Shown here: one piece after another, positions 43,496-52,288 of the stretch
How positions within the stretch are numbered: the first letter of the stretch is position 1
Layout of the letters: each line of letters begins with the position of its first letter
Assembly: GCA_002350765.1 (NCBI GenBank)
Contig: DEFK01000017.1
Span: 62,001 to 126,000 of the forward strand
Reading direction: 5' to 3'
DNA: 64,000 nucleotides
From: Ruminococcaceae bacterium UBA2854
Lineage (GTDB): Bacteria > Bacillota > Clostridia > Oscillospirales > Acutalibacteraceae
Position numbers and translations under genes: made by a program
Notes under the pieces: generated by a model
What the model was told of the DNA's origin: nothing
Seen by the model: the letters and a program-made list of their open reading frames with translations, nothing else
Databases searched by the model: none

Positions 43496-44016
43496 AAAAG
43501 TTTATGATTGTTGTTGATATGCAGAAGGACTTTGTTGACGGCGTTCTCGGTACAAAGGAAGCCGTCGCGATAGTTCCGAATGTTGTGAAAAAAATAGAGG
43601 ATTTCGACGGTGAAATTTTCGCTACGCTCGATACTCATTTTTACAATTATATGGAAACCTCGGAGGGTAAAAACCTGCCCGTGCCGCATTGTATAAAGAA
43701 TACCGACGGCTGGTTGCTCGATAAAGAGGTTAAGGCGGCTCTCGATAAAAAGGGCTTTACCGCTGTTGAAAAGAATACCTTCGGCTCGACCGACCTTCCC
43801 GCCCTTATAAAAGACAGAGCGGGAGAGGAGGAGCTTTCGATAGAACTAATCGGGCTCTGTACCGATATCTGTGTAGTCAGCAACGCGCTGATATTAAAGG
43901 CTAATTTCCCCGAGGCGGTTATTAAAATAGACCCTGAATGTTGCGCGGGAGTAACTCCCGAAGCTCACACCGCTGCTATAAAAACAATGGCGTCCTGCCA
44001 GATTTTCGCAAAGTGA
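43492..44016 (+). CDS. pncA: Nicotinamidase-like cysteine hydrolase
   Basis: A 174-residue isochorismatase-fold hydrolase with Asp9 (IVVDMQKDFVDG) and the nucleophile Cys in GLCTDICVVSNAL. The family includes nicotinamidases and isochorismatases; nadE and pncB directly downstream decide for nicotinamidase, making nicotinate from nicotinamide. Slightly shorter than E. coli PncA. Confidence 0.87.
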   Translation: MKKFMIVVDMQKDFVDGVLGTKEAVAIVPNVVKKIEDFDGEIFATLDTHFYNYMETSEGKNLPVPHCIKNTDGWLLDKEVKAALDKKGFTAVEKNTFGSTDLPALIKDRAGEEELSIELIGLCTDICVVSNALILKANFPEAVIKIDPECCAGVTPEAHTAAIKTMASCQIFAK

Positions 44017-44025
44017 GGTTATATT

Positions 44026-44763
44026 ATGTTTAACGCGGAAAAAGTAAAAAACGAGTGCGTACAATGGATACGTGATTTCTTCGAGAAAAACGGAAAAGAC
44101 TGTAACGCCGTTGTAGGTATCTCGGGAGGAAAAGACAGCTCTATCGTTGCGGCGCTGTGTGTAGAAGCGCTCGGCAGAGAAAGAGTTATCGGCGTATTAA
44201 TGCCGAACGGCGAGCAGGCGGATATTGATAAAGCGCTTATGCTCGTAGATTTTCTGAAAATAAAGCATTATATTGTAAATATTAAGGACGCGGTAGACGG
44301 ACTTATAAAAAGTATTCCGTTCGAGCTTAGCGAACAGAGCCTTACTAATCTACCGCCGCGTATACGTATGTCTACGCTTTACGCCGTTTCCCAGAGCAAC
44401 AACGGACGTGTTGCCAATACCTGCAACTTATCCGAGGACTGGGTAGGCTATTCAACCCGCTACGGCGACAGCGTCGGCGATTTCAGCCCGTGCTCCAATA
44501 TTACGGTTGACGAAATGAAGCAGATAGGAAGGCTTATAGGGCTTCCCGCCGAGCTCGTGGATAAGGTTCCGACCGACGGACTTTGCGGAAAAACCGACGA
44601 GGAAAAGCTCGGCTTTACCTACGCGGAACTCGACCACTATATCCGCACAGGCGAGATAGATAACCCCGTAAGCAAAGAGAGAATAGACAGGCTCCATAAG
44701 CTCAACCTATTTAAGCTCGAGCTTATGCCGATATTCGACCCGAAAATAGAAAAGAAAATATAA
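44026..44763 (+). CDS. nadE: NH3-dependent NAD+ synthetase
   Basis: A 245-residue NadE with the ATP pyrophosphatase loop GISGGKDSS and NTCNLSEDWVGYSTRYGD. No glutaminase domain is fused, so free ammonia is used to amidate deamido-NAD. It lies 9 bp after pncA and 10 bp before pncB. Confidence 0.95.
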   Translation: MFNAEKVKNECVQWIRDFFEKNGKDCNAVVGISGGKDSSIVAALCVEALGRERVIGVLMPNGEQADIDKALMLVDFLKIKHYIVNIKDAVDGLIKSIPFELSEQSLTNLPPRIRMSTLYAVSQSNNGRVANTCNLSEDWVGYSTRYGDSVGDFSPCSNITVDEMKQIGRLIGLPAELVDKVPTDGLCGKTDEEKLGFTYAELDHYIRTGEIDNPVSKERIDRLHKLNLFKLELMPIFDPKIEKKI

Positions 44764-44773
44764 GAGGACGAAA

Positions 44774-45967
44774 ATGAAACTTAAACCAATTGTACTGTCG
44801 CTTCTCGATACCGACCTTTACAAATTCAATATGAACCAGGTTATTTTCCACAAGCACACCGATTTAAGCGGACAATACTATTTTAAATGCCGCAATAAAG
44901 ACGTGGTGTTCACCGAGGAAATGACTAATGAAATCAGCGAACAGGTTGACCATCTCTGTACCCTCAGCTTTAAAAAAGAGGAGCTCGATTATCTTCGTTC
45001 TATACGTTTTATTAAGGATGACTACGTAGAATTTCTGCGGTTGTGGAAGCCTATTCGGGATTACGTTTCCGTAAGCCGAAGCGACAGCGGAGAGTTGAGC
45101 GTTGTAGTTGACGGGCCGTTGTTTTCGGCTATGCAGTTCGAGATATACCTGCTCGAAATTATAAACGAAGTGTATTTTAGAATGAGCTTTGACTACGAGG
45201 CTCTGCGTAAGTCCGCCGAGGATAAGCTCGACGCCAAGATAAAAGCGCTTAACGACGGCACATATACCTTTAAATTCGCCGAGTTCGGATGCCGCCGCAG
45301 ACTATCCCGCGAATGGGAGGATGTTGTGGTAAAACGTCTTTCGGAAGAAACCGATAAATGCGTCGGAACGTCTAACGTGTATCTCGCTATGAAGTACAAC
45401 CTTACGCCAATCGGAACCTACGCCCACGAGTACGTGCAGATGTACCAGGGTATAGACAAAATTCCGCTTGCGTTTACCAACTACTACGCGATGAAGGATT
45501 GGTACGCGGAGTACGACGGCGACAACGGTACCGCGCTGACCGATACGATTACAACCGACCTTTTCCTGCTCGACTTCGGACGCTCGATGGTTAATAACTA
45601 TACGGGCGTACGCCACGACAGCGGCGATCCCTACGAGTGGGGAGAGAAGATGATTAAGCATTACGAAAGCTACGGCGTAGATCCGAAAACAAAAATGCTC
45701 CTGTTCAGCGACAGCCTTGACTTCGACCGCGCCCAGAAGCTTTTCGATTATTTTAAAGACAGAGCGAAAGTGAGCTTCGGAATCGGTACTTTCTGTACCA
45801 ACGATACCAGCGAATCCGCACTGAATATTGTAATCAAGCTCCAGTACGTAAACGGCAGACCTGTGGCGAAGCTGTCCGATACCCCGAGTAAGGCTATGTG
45901 TCGTGATGAACAATATCTTGATTACCTTAAACGCTCGGTCGATTTCAGAATAAACAGGGAAAAATAG
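44774..45967 (+). CDS. pncB: Nicotinate phosphoribosyltransferase
   Basis: A 397-residue enzyme making nicotinate mononucleotide from nicotinate and PRPP. The N-terminal LLDTDLYKFNMNQV and the block VRHDSGDPYEWGEKM are family signatures. The ATG follows AAGAGGA. With pncA and nadE it completes the salvage of nicotinamide to NAD except for the adenylyltransferase NadD, which is not here. Confidence 0.95.
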   Translation: MKLKPIVLSLLDTDLYKFNMNQVIFHKHTDLSGQYYFKCRNKDVVFTEEMTNEISEQVDHLCTLSFKKEELDYLRSIRFIKDDYVEFLRLWKPIRDYVSVSRSDSGELSVVVDGPLFSAMQFEIYLLEIINEVYFRMSFDYEALRKSAEDKLDAKIKALNDGTYTFKFAEFGCRRRLSREWEDVVVKRLSEETDKCVGTSNVYLAMKYNLTPIGTYAHEYVQMYQGIDKIPLAFTNYYAMKDWYAEYDGDNGTALTDTITTDLFLLDFGRSMVNNYTGVRHDSGDPYEWGEKMIKHYESYGVDPKTKMLLFSDSLDFDRAQKLFDYFKDRAKVSFGIGTFCTNDTSESALNIVIKLQYVNGRPVAKLSDTPSKAMCRDEQYLDYLKRSVDFRINREK

Positions 45968-45973
45968 TATAGT

Positions 45974-46003
45974 AAAACGGCTTAGAAAAGACTAAGCCGT
46001 TTT
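45974..46003. terminator. Bidirectional terminator
   Basis: A 12-bp stem AAAACGGCTTAG / CTAAGCCGTTTT serves both the NAD operon and the convergent hydrolase gene. Confidence 0.92.
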
Positions 46004-46004
46004 C

Positions 46005-46760
46005 TTATAGCTGTAAAAATCCGAAGATTATTTTTATCGCCTCGTTCATTAAATTGGGATCCTTAAATCTATGGTCTGCGTTTTCTATCGGAATAAACTC
46101 TATGTTGTTTTTCTTCGCGAATTCTTCGGAAGCGTCGAAGCTTACGACCTCGTCCTTTGTACCGTGGAGAATAAGGAGCTTTTCGCTGTAGGGAGTATAG
46201 TCGTACCCCGTTATATCGTTAGCCTTTAAATCGTCGAGAAAATCCCCGTATATTTTTATCTTCCTGTCGAAGCCTACGAGCACGGGCTTTCCGTTAGATA
46301 AGGCTTTCTGCTCGGCGGGAGACATTATACAGCCCGAAAGTACCTCGTACATATTTACCGCGGGACACCGCATAGCGATTTTTTTAAACGGGTTGCCGTG
46401 TTCCGCTATGTATTTTAAAGTCAGATATCCGCCGAAGCTCGTTGTATATACATAAATATCCTCGGTCGAAAAGCGTGATTTTATATAGTCGATTACGGCT
46501 TTTATATATAGATCGCAGTCGGATAATAAAATCGTTTTTCTAACGTCGTCGCCGTGACAGGGTAGGTTAAAGGCTATAATCGCCGTGTCGTGTCGTTTTT
46601 TAAGAACATATTCTGCGAACCTTTGCGCCGCTTTATTATCCTTGTGGCCGCTGAAGCCGTGGATATTGATTACCGCCTTTTTGACGGATTTAAGGTCTTT
46701 GCAGTAAATCTTACATCGGATACTTCGACCTGATGTATTTATATTAAAGTATTTTTCCAT
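46005..46760 (-). CDS. Alpha/beta-hydrolase
   Basis: A 251-residue cytoplasmic hydrolase. The oxyanion strand VINIHGFSGHKDN, nucleophile Ser in TTSFGGY, Asp in LILHGTKDEVVSF and His in NADHRFKD give a full triad. The substrate is unknown; small esters or amides are usual. ATG 46760 follows AAAGGATT; the upstream frame lacks a site. Confidence 0.88.
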   Translation of the reverse strand: MEKYFNINTSGRSIRCKIYCKDLKSVKKAVINIHGFSGHKDNKAAQRFAEYVLKKRHDTAIIAFNLPCHGDDVRKTILLSDCDLYIKAVIDYIKSRFSTEDIYVYTTSFGGYLTLKYIAEHGNPFKKIAMRCPAVNMYEVLSGCIMSPAEQKALSNGKPVLVGFDRKIKIYGDFLDDLKANDITGYDYTPYSEKLLILHGTKDEVVSFDASEEFAKKNNIEFIPIENADHRFKDPNLMNEAIKIIFGFLQL

Positions 46761-46851
46761 AACTAATCCTTTCGATACTGTTAATGTAATTAATATACCA
46801 TACATAAATGTATTTTTGATATTTATAAATGAATTACTGATAAATTGTATG

Positions 46852-46880
46852 TTGAAAATATTACTCCGTAGTGTTAGTAT
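46852..46880 (+). promoter_or_regulatory. Possible promoter of the 47 kb membrane protein
   Basis: TTGAAA and TAGTAT are 17 bp apart. Confidence 0.45.
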
Positions 46881-46940
46881 TAATATACTAAAAAGTAAAG
46901 AAGGGCTGATTTTGAATAAAAAATACTTGCCGCGCTGATA

Positions 46941-47549
46941 ATGAATATTTTAATAGCGGTTTCTACCGCGGCGATTGCGATTTCCTATTATTTTTACAGC
47001 GAAAACCCGCTCGTCCAATCGGGATTTGATTCCTATAAGTTTTTTACAACCGATTCAAACATCCTCGCGGGATTAGCTTCGCTTATCCTTATTCCGTTCG
47101 AGATACAGATTTTACGCGGAAAACGTAAAAAATTACCGCGCGCGGCGGTTTTGTTTAAGTACGCGGCGGCGGTCTCGCTTACGCTGACGTTTACGACGGT
47201 TATGGTATTGCTCCTGCCGATTTATGATATTAAATTCCTTTTACTCGGAACGGCGTTTTATATGCATATCGCGGGACCTGTTATGACGTTTATATCGTTT
47301 GTCTTTCTCGAAACCGATACCAAGATTAAACTGCCCGAAAGCCTGATCCCGCTTATACCCGTTATTCTGTACGGAGCGGTTTATTTAACCGAGGTTGTGA
47401 TTATCGGCGAGAAAAACGGCGGCTGGATGGATTTCTATACCTTTAATAAGGGCGGTAACTGGATGATTTCTATGCCGATAATGCTCGGCGCTACATATCT
47501 TATTTCCTTTTTAATACGGTTTTTACATAATAGGTTTTCGAAGGACTAA
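46941..47549 (+). CDS. Multipass membrane protein (Pr6Pr-like), start affected by a poly-A frame break
   Basis: A 202-residue protein with about six membrane helices (FFTTDSNILAGLASL, MHIAGPVMTFISFVF), similar in outline to Pr6Pr-family membrane proteins. The best ribosome binding site (AAGAAGGG) serves TTG 46912, which reads NKKYLPR and stops. With one more A in the A6 run at 46918-46923 the same start would read through as MNKKILAALIMNILIAV into this frame, a better first helix. So the start is either ATG 46941 or the gene carries a one-base slip. Function unknown. Confidence 0.7.
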   Translation: MNILIAVSTAAIAISYYFYSENPLVQSGFDSYKFFTTDSNILAGLASLILIPFEIQILRGKRKKLPRAAVLFKYAAAVSLTLTFTTVMVLLLPIYDIKFLLLGTAFYMHIAGPVMTFISFVFLETDTKIKLPESLIPLIPVILYGAVYLTEVVIIGEKNGGWMDFYTFNKGGNWMISMPIMLGATYLISFLIRFLHNRFSKD

Positions 47550-47560
47550 AATTATAAAGC

Positions 47561-47593
47561 AACGGCTCAATCCTTAAACGGGATTGAGCCGTT
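47561..47593. terminator. Bidirectional terminator
   Basis: A 13-bp stem AACGGCTCAATCC / GGATTGAGCCGTT lies between convergent genes. Confidence 0.9.
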
Positions 47594-47600
47594 ATTAATA

Positions 47601-49724
47601 CTACTTTACTTTAATTTTAAGCGTTACCGTCTTTGATTTCGCGTAATAATTCGTGTTGCCCGAGGCGGTGATTCTTATTTTAAGTTTATATGTCTTACCC
47701 TTTTTAAGACCTTTCTTAACGGTGATTTTCCCCGCCTTGGAAATTGCGGTTTTCTTATTACCGCTGAGCTTTTTAAAGCTGAGCTTGCCGACAGCGTTCT
47801 TAATCGTAAACGCCTTGGATTTTTTAATAACGGTTTTTTTCTTAGCCATAGCTTTAACGGTCTTAGCCTTTACGGTCATCGTATTGGCTTTTTTAGCGGC
47901 GGCTTTATTAGTATCGTCCGAAGGCTTAGTCGGCTCGACTGTCTTGTCGTCGTTTTCAGGCTCCGTCGGGATAATGTTGTCAACCTCCTCGGTAATAACG
48001 TCATCGCCCGAGAGCTCCTTTGAAATCCACGCCGCGCGGCTTACCATCCAGTCACGGCAGTAGTTGTACATTCCCTTAAAGGTTTGCGGATAAGTTGTCG
48101 GATTTTTGTCGAGATAATAGGTGTTCTTGTCTTTATCGAATGTTGCGTTTGTGAGGATTGAGTGGTCGGCAATCCAGTCGCTTGTTTTAAGCAGCCAGCC
48201 GCTTTTGTAGTTCATCTCGGCGCTCTTTTCAATGAGGTTGAAGTATTTTTCCGCGGTGTAGAAATCCTTGCCGATTTCTTCATTTACGCTTTTGCCTGTA
48301 AAATGGTCGATAGCGGGTACGAATTTCTCGAACCATATTTCGCTAGACCTTTCCATAACAGTTTTGTTAAAGGGTATTCCGAAAGCTCTTTCGTTCCACC
48401 AGCCTGTGGGGAGCTCGTAGTCATCAATTTCTAAGAACTCCAGGGAGGATTTCATACCCTTCGCGTTTCCGAGCGAGTTATCGTAATCCCATACGGGAGA
48501 GCCGAAGAACTTGAATTTACCGTCTTCATCCTGACGGTAGGTGAAGAAGAAGCTCGATACACCGAAATCCCAGTTCTTGCCGAGCTCGTTTATGATAAGG
48601 AGCTTAGCCACCGAGTCGATATCCGCGTAAGGCTCGATATCCGCTTCCTCATCGAGCAGACGGCTCTCGAATTCTTCGTATTTATTTTTTACTATTTCCT
48701 TAACCTCGTTGTAGCCCTTGTCCGTCTTATCGAGCTCGGGAGCTTTTATAGTGAGCTTCATTTTGTTGTCGAGAGTAACGAAGTAGTCCTCGTCGTCCGC
48801 GCTCGCGTCAATCTCGCATAAGAACGGGAAATCTTTCTTTACGTTTCCCTCGTCGTCAAGGTAGTCCTTGTCGCTGAAATCATTTATCATTGAGTTTTTG
48901 CCTACGTCGATTTTTTCCGCCATCTGGAAAGAACCCCAGTAATATCCGTTCATATAGAAGTCAACGTAGCGTGAGTCGGATGCGTAAGGCATTCCTACCG
49001 CGTCCGAAAGGTCGTAGAGGAAACGGTTTCTCGACAGCGAATCGTCCTGGAAATTAGCGAGCAGAGAGAACTTTTTACCCTCATTCATACCCGCAATGCT
49101 TACGTTTTTATCGTATGTGATATTAAACGGCTTTTTAGGAGCCTGCCAGGTAGTATTGCCTCTGCCTTTGATCTTCTTTATCGGCGTGTTGTTAATCGCT
49201 CCGTCGGGAGTAACAATCGCTCCTGTCGCGGTTGAGGTAAGGCTTTTATCCTTAATAAGGTAATTGAAAAGGTCTGTGCCTTTGCCGTCAACATCCGAAT
49301 TGTTAACGTAAATCGCCGCCTCGGCGCCCGACTTCATAAATCTGAGCGTGTAAACATTGTTTTCGGCTTTAACCTCGTACGCCTTATTTTCCTCGTAGCT
49401 TACGGAAGCGGTTTGTCCCGCGGGTATATTTTTACCGTTAACGGTTACGCTTTCGGAATAAGCGTTGTAGATATCCGCCTTAGCGCTGTCGGCTGAGGAG
49501 GGGAGGAAAAAGTATTTTTCGTTTTCGTTAATTTTTGTGTTTTTCAGGTCGTGAACGCACTGCCAGGCGCTCCATGACTCTGTGTCGTCCGAGCCCGAAA
49601 CCGCGTGAACGTAGAGAGCCTTTTCGGTTTTGAACGAAATCACGGGCTTATCCTCGGCGTTAACCGTAACCGCTAATGAAAGTAGCGTTAAAACGGTCAG
49701 TAAAATTGCTGTAATTCTTTTCAT
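47601..49724 (-). CDS. Secreted CotH-kinase family protein
   Basis: A 707-residue exported protein: signal peptide (1 to about 23), a beta-rich domain, and a CotH kinase-like domain (about 175-560; KGRGNTTWQAPKKPFNI, RNRFLYDLSDAVGMPYA, DFYMNGYYWGSFQMAEKI). A Thr/Pro-rich linker and a Lys-rich beta module follow (about 625-707). The last module resembles the end of the S41 peptidase at 61.5 kb. CotH of Bacillus spores is a protein kinase; secreted Clostridia homologues occur on surfaces and in cellulosomes. The ATG follows GAAAGGAAA. Confidence 0.9.
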   Translation of the reverse strand: MKRITAILLTVLTLLSLAVTVNAEDKPVISFKTEKALYVHAVSGSDDTESWSAWQCVHDLKNTKINENEKYFFLPSSADSAKADIYNAYSESVTVNGKNIPAGQTASVSYEENKAYEVKAENNVYTLRFMKSGAEAAIYVNNSDVDGKGTDLFNYLIKDKSLTSTATGAIVTPDGAINNTPIKKIKGRGNTTWQAPKKPFNITYDKNVSIAGMNEGKKFSLLANFQDDSLSRNRFLYDLSDAVGMPYASDSRYVDFYMNGYYWGSFQMAEKIDVGKNSMINDFSDKDYLDDEGNVKKDFPFLCEIDASADDEDYFVTLDNKMKLTIKAPELDKTDKGYNEVKEIVKNKYEEFESRLLDEEADIEPYADIDSVAKLLIINELGKNWDFGVSSFFFTYRQDEDGKFKFFGSPVWDYDNSLGNAKGMKSSLEFLEIDDYELPTGWWNERAFGIPFNKTVMERSSEIWFEKFVPAIDHFTGKSVNEEIGKDFYTAEKYFNLIEKSAEMNYKSGWLLKTSDWIADHSILTNATFDKDKNTYYLDKNPTTYPQTFKGMYNYCRDWMVSRAAWISKELSGDDVITEEVDNIIPTEPENDDKTVEPTKPSDDTNKAAAKKANTMTVKAKTVKAMAKKKTVIKKSKAFTIKNAVGKLSFKKLSGNKKTAISKAGKITVKKGLKKGKTYKLKIRITASGNTNYYAKSKTVTLKIKVK

Positions 49725-49840
49725 AATTCTATTTCCTTTCTTTTTCGGGGGAGAAAACCTTCAACTCCCCCTTGCTCGATTATAATTATAAAACGCTAAT
49801 CTAAAGTTTAGCTGAAGAAATAGTTAAGAAAAATTATTTG

Positions 49841-49869
49841 TAGACTTTTTTTATTGTTTCTGATATTAT
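49841..49869 (+). promoter_or_regulatory. Promoter of the BASS transporter gene
   Basis: TAGACT and TATTAT are 17 bp apart. Confidence 0.6.
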
Positions 49870-49907
49870 TAATTGTATATTTATGGCTTAGGAAAGGTAA
49901 TAATATA

Positions 49908-50861
49908 ATGAAAGCTATGGAAAAAATAGGCGAATATTTCGGGAGGTTTATGGCGTTAATCGTCCTCGCTGTAGCGGCGCTGGCGCTGTTCGTACCGCAA
50001 TCGTCGCTGTGGATAGATACCTCGTGGGTAAATTACCTGCTTATGGTTATAATGTTCGGAATGGGGCTTACGATGAAGCCGAAGGATTTCGCTCTCGTAA
50101 TTACCCGCCCGAAGGAAATATTAATCGGATGCGCGGCTCAGTTTATATTTATGCCGTTAATCGCGTTCGGACTTTGTACCGTTTTTAATCTCGACCCCGC
50201 GCTTACGGCGGGAGTGGTGCTTGTCGGTACCTGCCCTGGAGGAACGTCAAGTAACGTAATTACATATTTCTCTAAGGGAGATGTAGCGCTTTCGGTCGGA
50301 ATGACGAGCGTAAATACCTTGCTCGCGCCGTTTTTAACTCCCGCGATAACCTGGCTGCTTCTTCAAAAGACCGTCAAGGTCGATGTATGGAGTATGTTTT
50401 TGAGCATTGTTTCCGTTATTCTTATACCGATAGCTCTCGGCTTTTTGATAAACAAGCTGTTCTCAAAATTTACGGAGAAGATTGTAGCGTTGCTTCCCGT
50501 TGTTTCGACAATCGGTATTTGTATGATTGTCGCGACGGTTGTATCGCATAACGCCGAGAAGATTTATACCTGCGGAGCGCTTGTGCTTATCGTCGTAATT
50601 CTGCATAACCTGCTCGGTTACGGATGCGGTTTCGGAATAGGAAAGCTGTTCAGAATGACTCCCGAAAAGACTAAAGCGCTCTCAATCGAAATCGGAATGC
50701 AAAATTCAGGACTGGCGACGAGCCTCGCGACTACCGCTTTCCCGAGTTTGGCTATGGCTACCGTACCAGGGGCGGTGTTCTCGGTATGGCACAATATCTC
50801 AGGCGCGGTTTTAGCCGCGGTCTATCGCAGGTGGAAAAACAGTAATAAAACAGAACAATAA
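49908..50861 (+). CDS. Bile acid:sodium symporter (BASS) family transporter
   Basis: A 317-residue protein with about nine to ten membrane helices. BASS signatures are MFGMGLTMKPKDF, VGTCPGGTSSNVITYFSKGD and EIGMQNSGLATSLA. Despite the name, bacterial members carry bile acids, pantoate, keto acids or other organic anions with sodium. ATG 49908 follows AGGAAAGG at a slightly long distance; the frame is open to 49854 without a site. Confidence 0.92.
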   Translation: MKAMEKIGEYFGRFMALIVLAVAALALFVPQSSLWIDTSWVNYLLMVIMFGMGLTMKPKDFALVITRPKEILIGCAAQFIFMPLIAFGLCTVFNLDPALTAGVVLVGTCPGGTSSNVITYFSKGDVALSVGMTSVNTLLAPFLTPAITWLLLQKTVKVDVWSMFLSIVSVILIPIALGFLINKLFSKFTEKIVALLPVVSTIGICMIVATVVSHNAEKIYTCGALVLIVVILHNLLGYGCGFGIGKLFRMTPEKTKALSIEIGMQNSGLATSLATTAFPSLAMATVPGAVFSVWHNISGAVLAAVYRRWKNSNKTEQ

Positions 50862-50866
50862 AAATT

Positions 50867-50899
50867 GCCCGTACCGCTTAACCGCGGAACGGGCGTTTT
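50867..50899 (+). terminator. Terminator of the BASS gene
   Basis: GCCCGT-a-CCGC pairs with a GCGG-AACGGGC strand; GTTTTT follows. Confidence 0.85.
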
Positions 50900-50961
50900 T
50901 ACTTTATTTGGGATTCGATTTCGGAAAACGAACGCTTCCGAAGTCGTGATCGGGATTGCCG

Positions 50962-51486
50962 TTATGAGTCGTAGAACTGCTGTCCGTCGTCTGTAATAAG
51001 ACGCTCGGTTCTCGGGTACTCGAAGATAGCGGGGTTATCGGCGTTTTCTTCGAGATAAAGCGCGAATTCATCCGCGTACCATTTAGCCATACCGAGGTTG
51101 TGCATAAGGTAATGACCGCAGTTTTCGGGAGCTGTACCGGGAACCTCCTCGGCGTCTTTTACCGACTTAAAGGCTCTTAGCACTAAGTCGTAAATCTCCC
51201 TAGGGGAGCGGTTACCTTTTAAGATAAGGTAAAAGCCCGTAAGACATCCCATCGGTCCCCAGTATATTACCTCGTCCTTCCAGTCGGGCTCGTTGCGTAG
51301 AAATGTAGCGATAAGATGCTCGAGCGAGTGCATAGCGGCTGTGTCGATAACAGGCTCTCTGTTAGGTCTTTTAAGGCGAATGTCATATGTTGTTACCATA
51401 CCGCCGTTAACATTGTCCTCACGGCTTAAAAATATCCCGGGAACGATCAGCGTATGGTCAACCGAAAAGCTCTGGATTAATTTCAT
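50962..51486 (-). CDS. luxS: S-ribosylhomocysteine lyase
   Basis: A 174-residue LuxS, which cleaves S-ribosylhomocysteine to homocysteine and the AI-2 precursor DPD. The metal ligands are His53 and His57 (MHSLEHLIA) and Cys123 (ENCGHYL); catalytic Cys81 is in GPMGCLTGFY. It lies 19 bp behind the response regulator gene on the same strand and so belongs to a kinase-regulator-luxS operon, which is unusual. The ATG follows AAGGAGAGA. Confidence 0.96.
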   Translation of the reverse strand: MKLIQSFSVDHTLIVPGIFLSREDNVNGGMVTTYDIRLKRPNREPVIDTAAMHSLEHLIATFLRNEPDWKDEVIYWGPMGCLTGFYLILKGNRSPREIYDLVLRAFKSVKDAEEVPGTAPENCGHYLMHNLGMAKWYADEFALYLEENADNPAIFEYPRTERLITDDGQQFYDS

Positions 51487-51505
51487 ATTCTCTCTCCTTT
51501 ACGGC

Positions 51506-52288
51506 TTAATAATCGTAGTATAAAAAGTCAGCCCAGTAATACTGGCTCATATATTCGTTTTCGTAGGCGTTTACGGCTCCCGCGTCAAGCTCCTTGAAGC
51601 GGTAGTAATCGCAGTCGAGAACATCGGGATTTACCGCGAGGGCGTTGTAGCTTCGTACAACCGCGTCTCCTGCGCCGACCGCTTTAAGACTTTTTATCAT
51701 AGCGTAAATATATGTCTGAAGAAGATTTTGCAGTTTCTTTTCGTAGGGCTCATCCTCGAAAATCGCGGCGAAAATCTCTCTTGTCGTACAGGACGCGCCG
51801 TGGCGGTGAACGAGATAGGCGAATACCTCCTTCGACTTACTGCGCTCGAAACGGACGTGGTTTCCGTCGGGCGTAAATACGTCGAAGTTTCCGAAGCATC
51901 TTACCCTTAGCTTCGCGTTATCCTTCGGGATAATCGGGAAGCGTAAATCGGAAAGCTCCTTTTCAATTTTTTCCTTGGTTACGGGCTTCATAATATACCC
52001 CGAGGCGTGGAGGCTCATCGCCTCGCCCGCGTACTCGGAAAAGCCCGTTACAAAGATAATATTCATCTTGGGGTTAACGGCTTTAAGCTCTTTCGCGAGC
52101 TCTACGCCGTTCATTCCGCGCATATGGATATCCAAAAAGGCGATATCACAGCCGTTCTTTTTAGCGTCCTCGAGCAAGTCCGCCTGTTTTTTATGCGCCG
52201 TAATATCCGCGTCGGGTTTAGCCTCACGTATTGACATTTCAAGCATTTTCAGCATTAAAGGTTCATCGTCAACGCATAGGATTCTCAT
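51506..52288 (-). CDS. Response regulator with SARP-like DNA-binding and activation domains
   Basis: A 260-residue regulator. The receiver domain (1 to about 120) has DDEP at residues 6-9, phospho-Asp in IAFLDIHMRGMNG and MKPVTKEKI. The output (about 130-260) is an OmpR-like winged helix (RCFGNFDVFTPDGNHVRFER, SKSKEVFAYLVHRHGA) followed by a short BTAD-like helical region ending YMSQYYWADF, as in SARP activators. SARPs bind direct heptamer repeats 11 bp apart, which is what lies in the triplicated promoter region beyond the kinase gene. It overlaps the kinase stop by 4 bp. Confidence 0.9.
   Translation of the reverse strand: MRILCVDDEPLMLKMLEMSIREAKPDADITAHKKQADLLEDAKKNGCDIAFLDIHMRGMNGVELAKELKAVNPKMNIIFVTGFSEYAGEAMSLHASGYIMKPVTKEKIEKELSDLRFPIIPKDNAKLRVRCFGNFDVFTPDGNHVRFERSKSKEVFAYLVHRHGASCTTREIFAAIFEDEPYEKKLQNLLQTYIYAMIKSLKAVGAGDAVVRSYNALAVNPDVLDCDYYRFKELDAGAVNAYENEYMSQYYWADFLYYDY

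Noticed and set aside
45302..45913. 203-codon minus-strand ORF inside pncB
   Set aside because: A shadow of a conserved gene; codon positions and motifs support pncB only.
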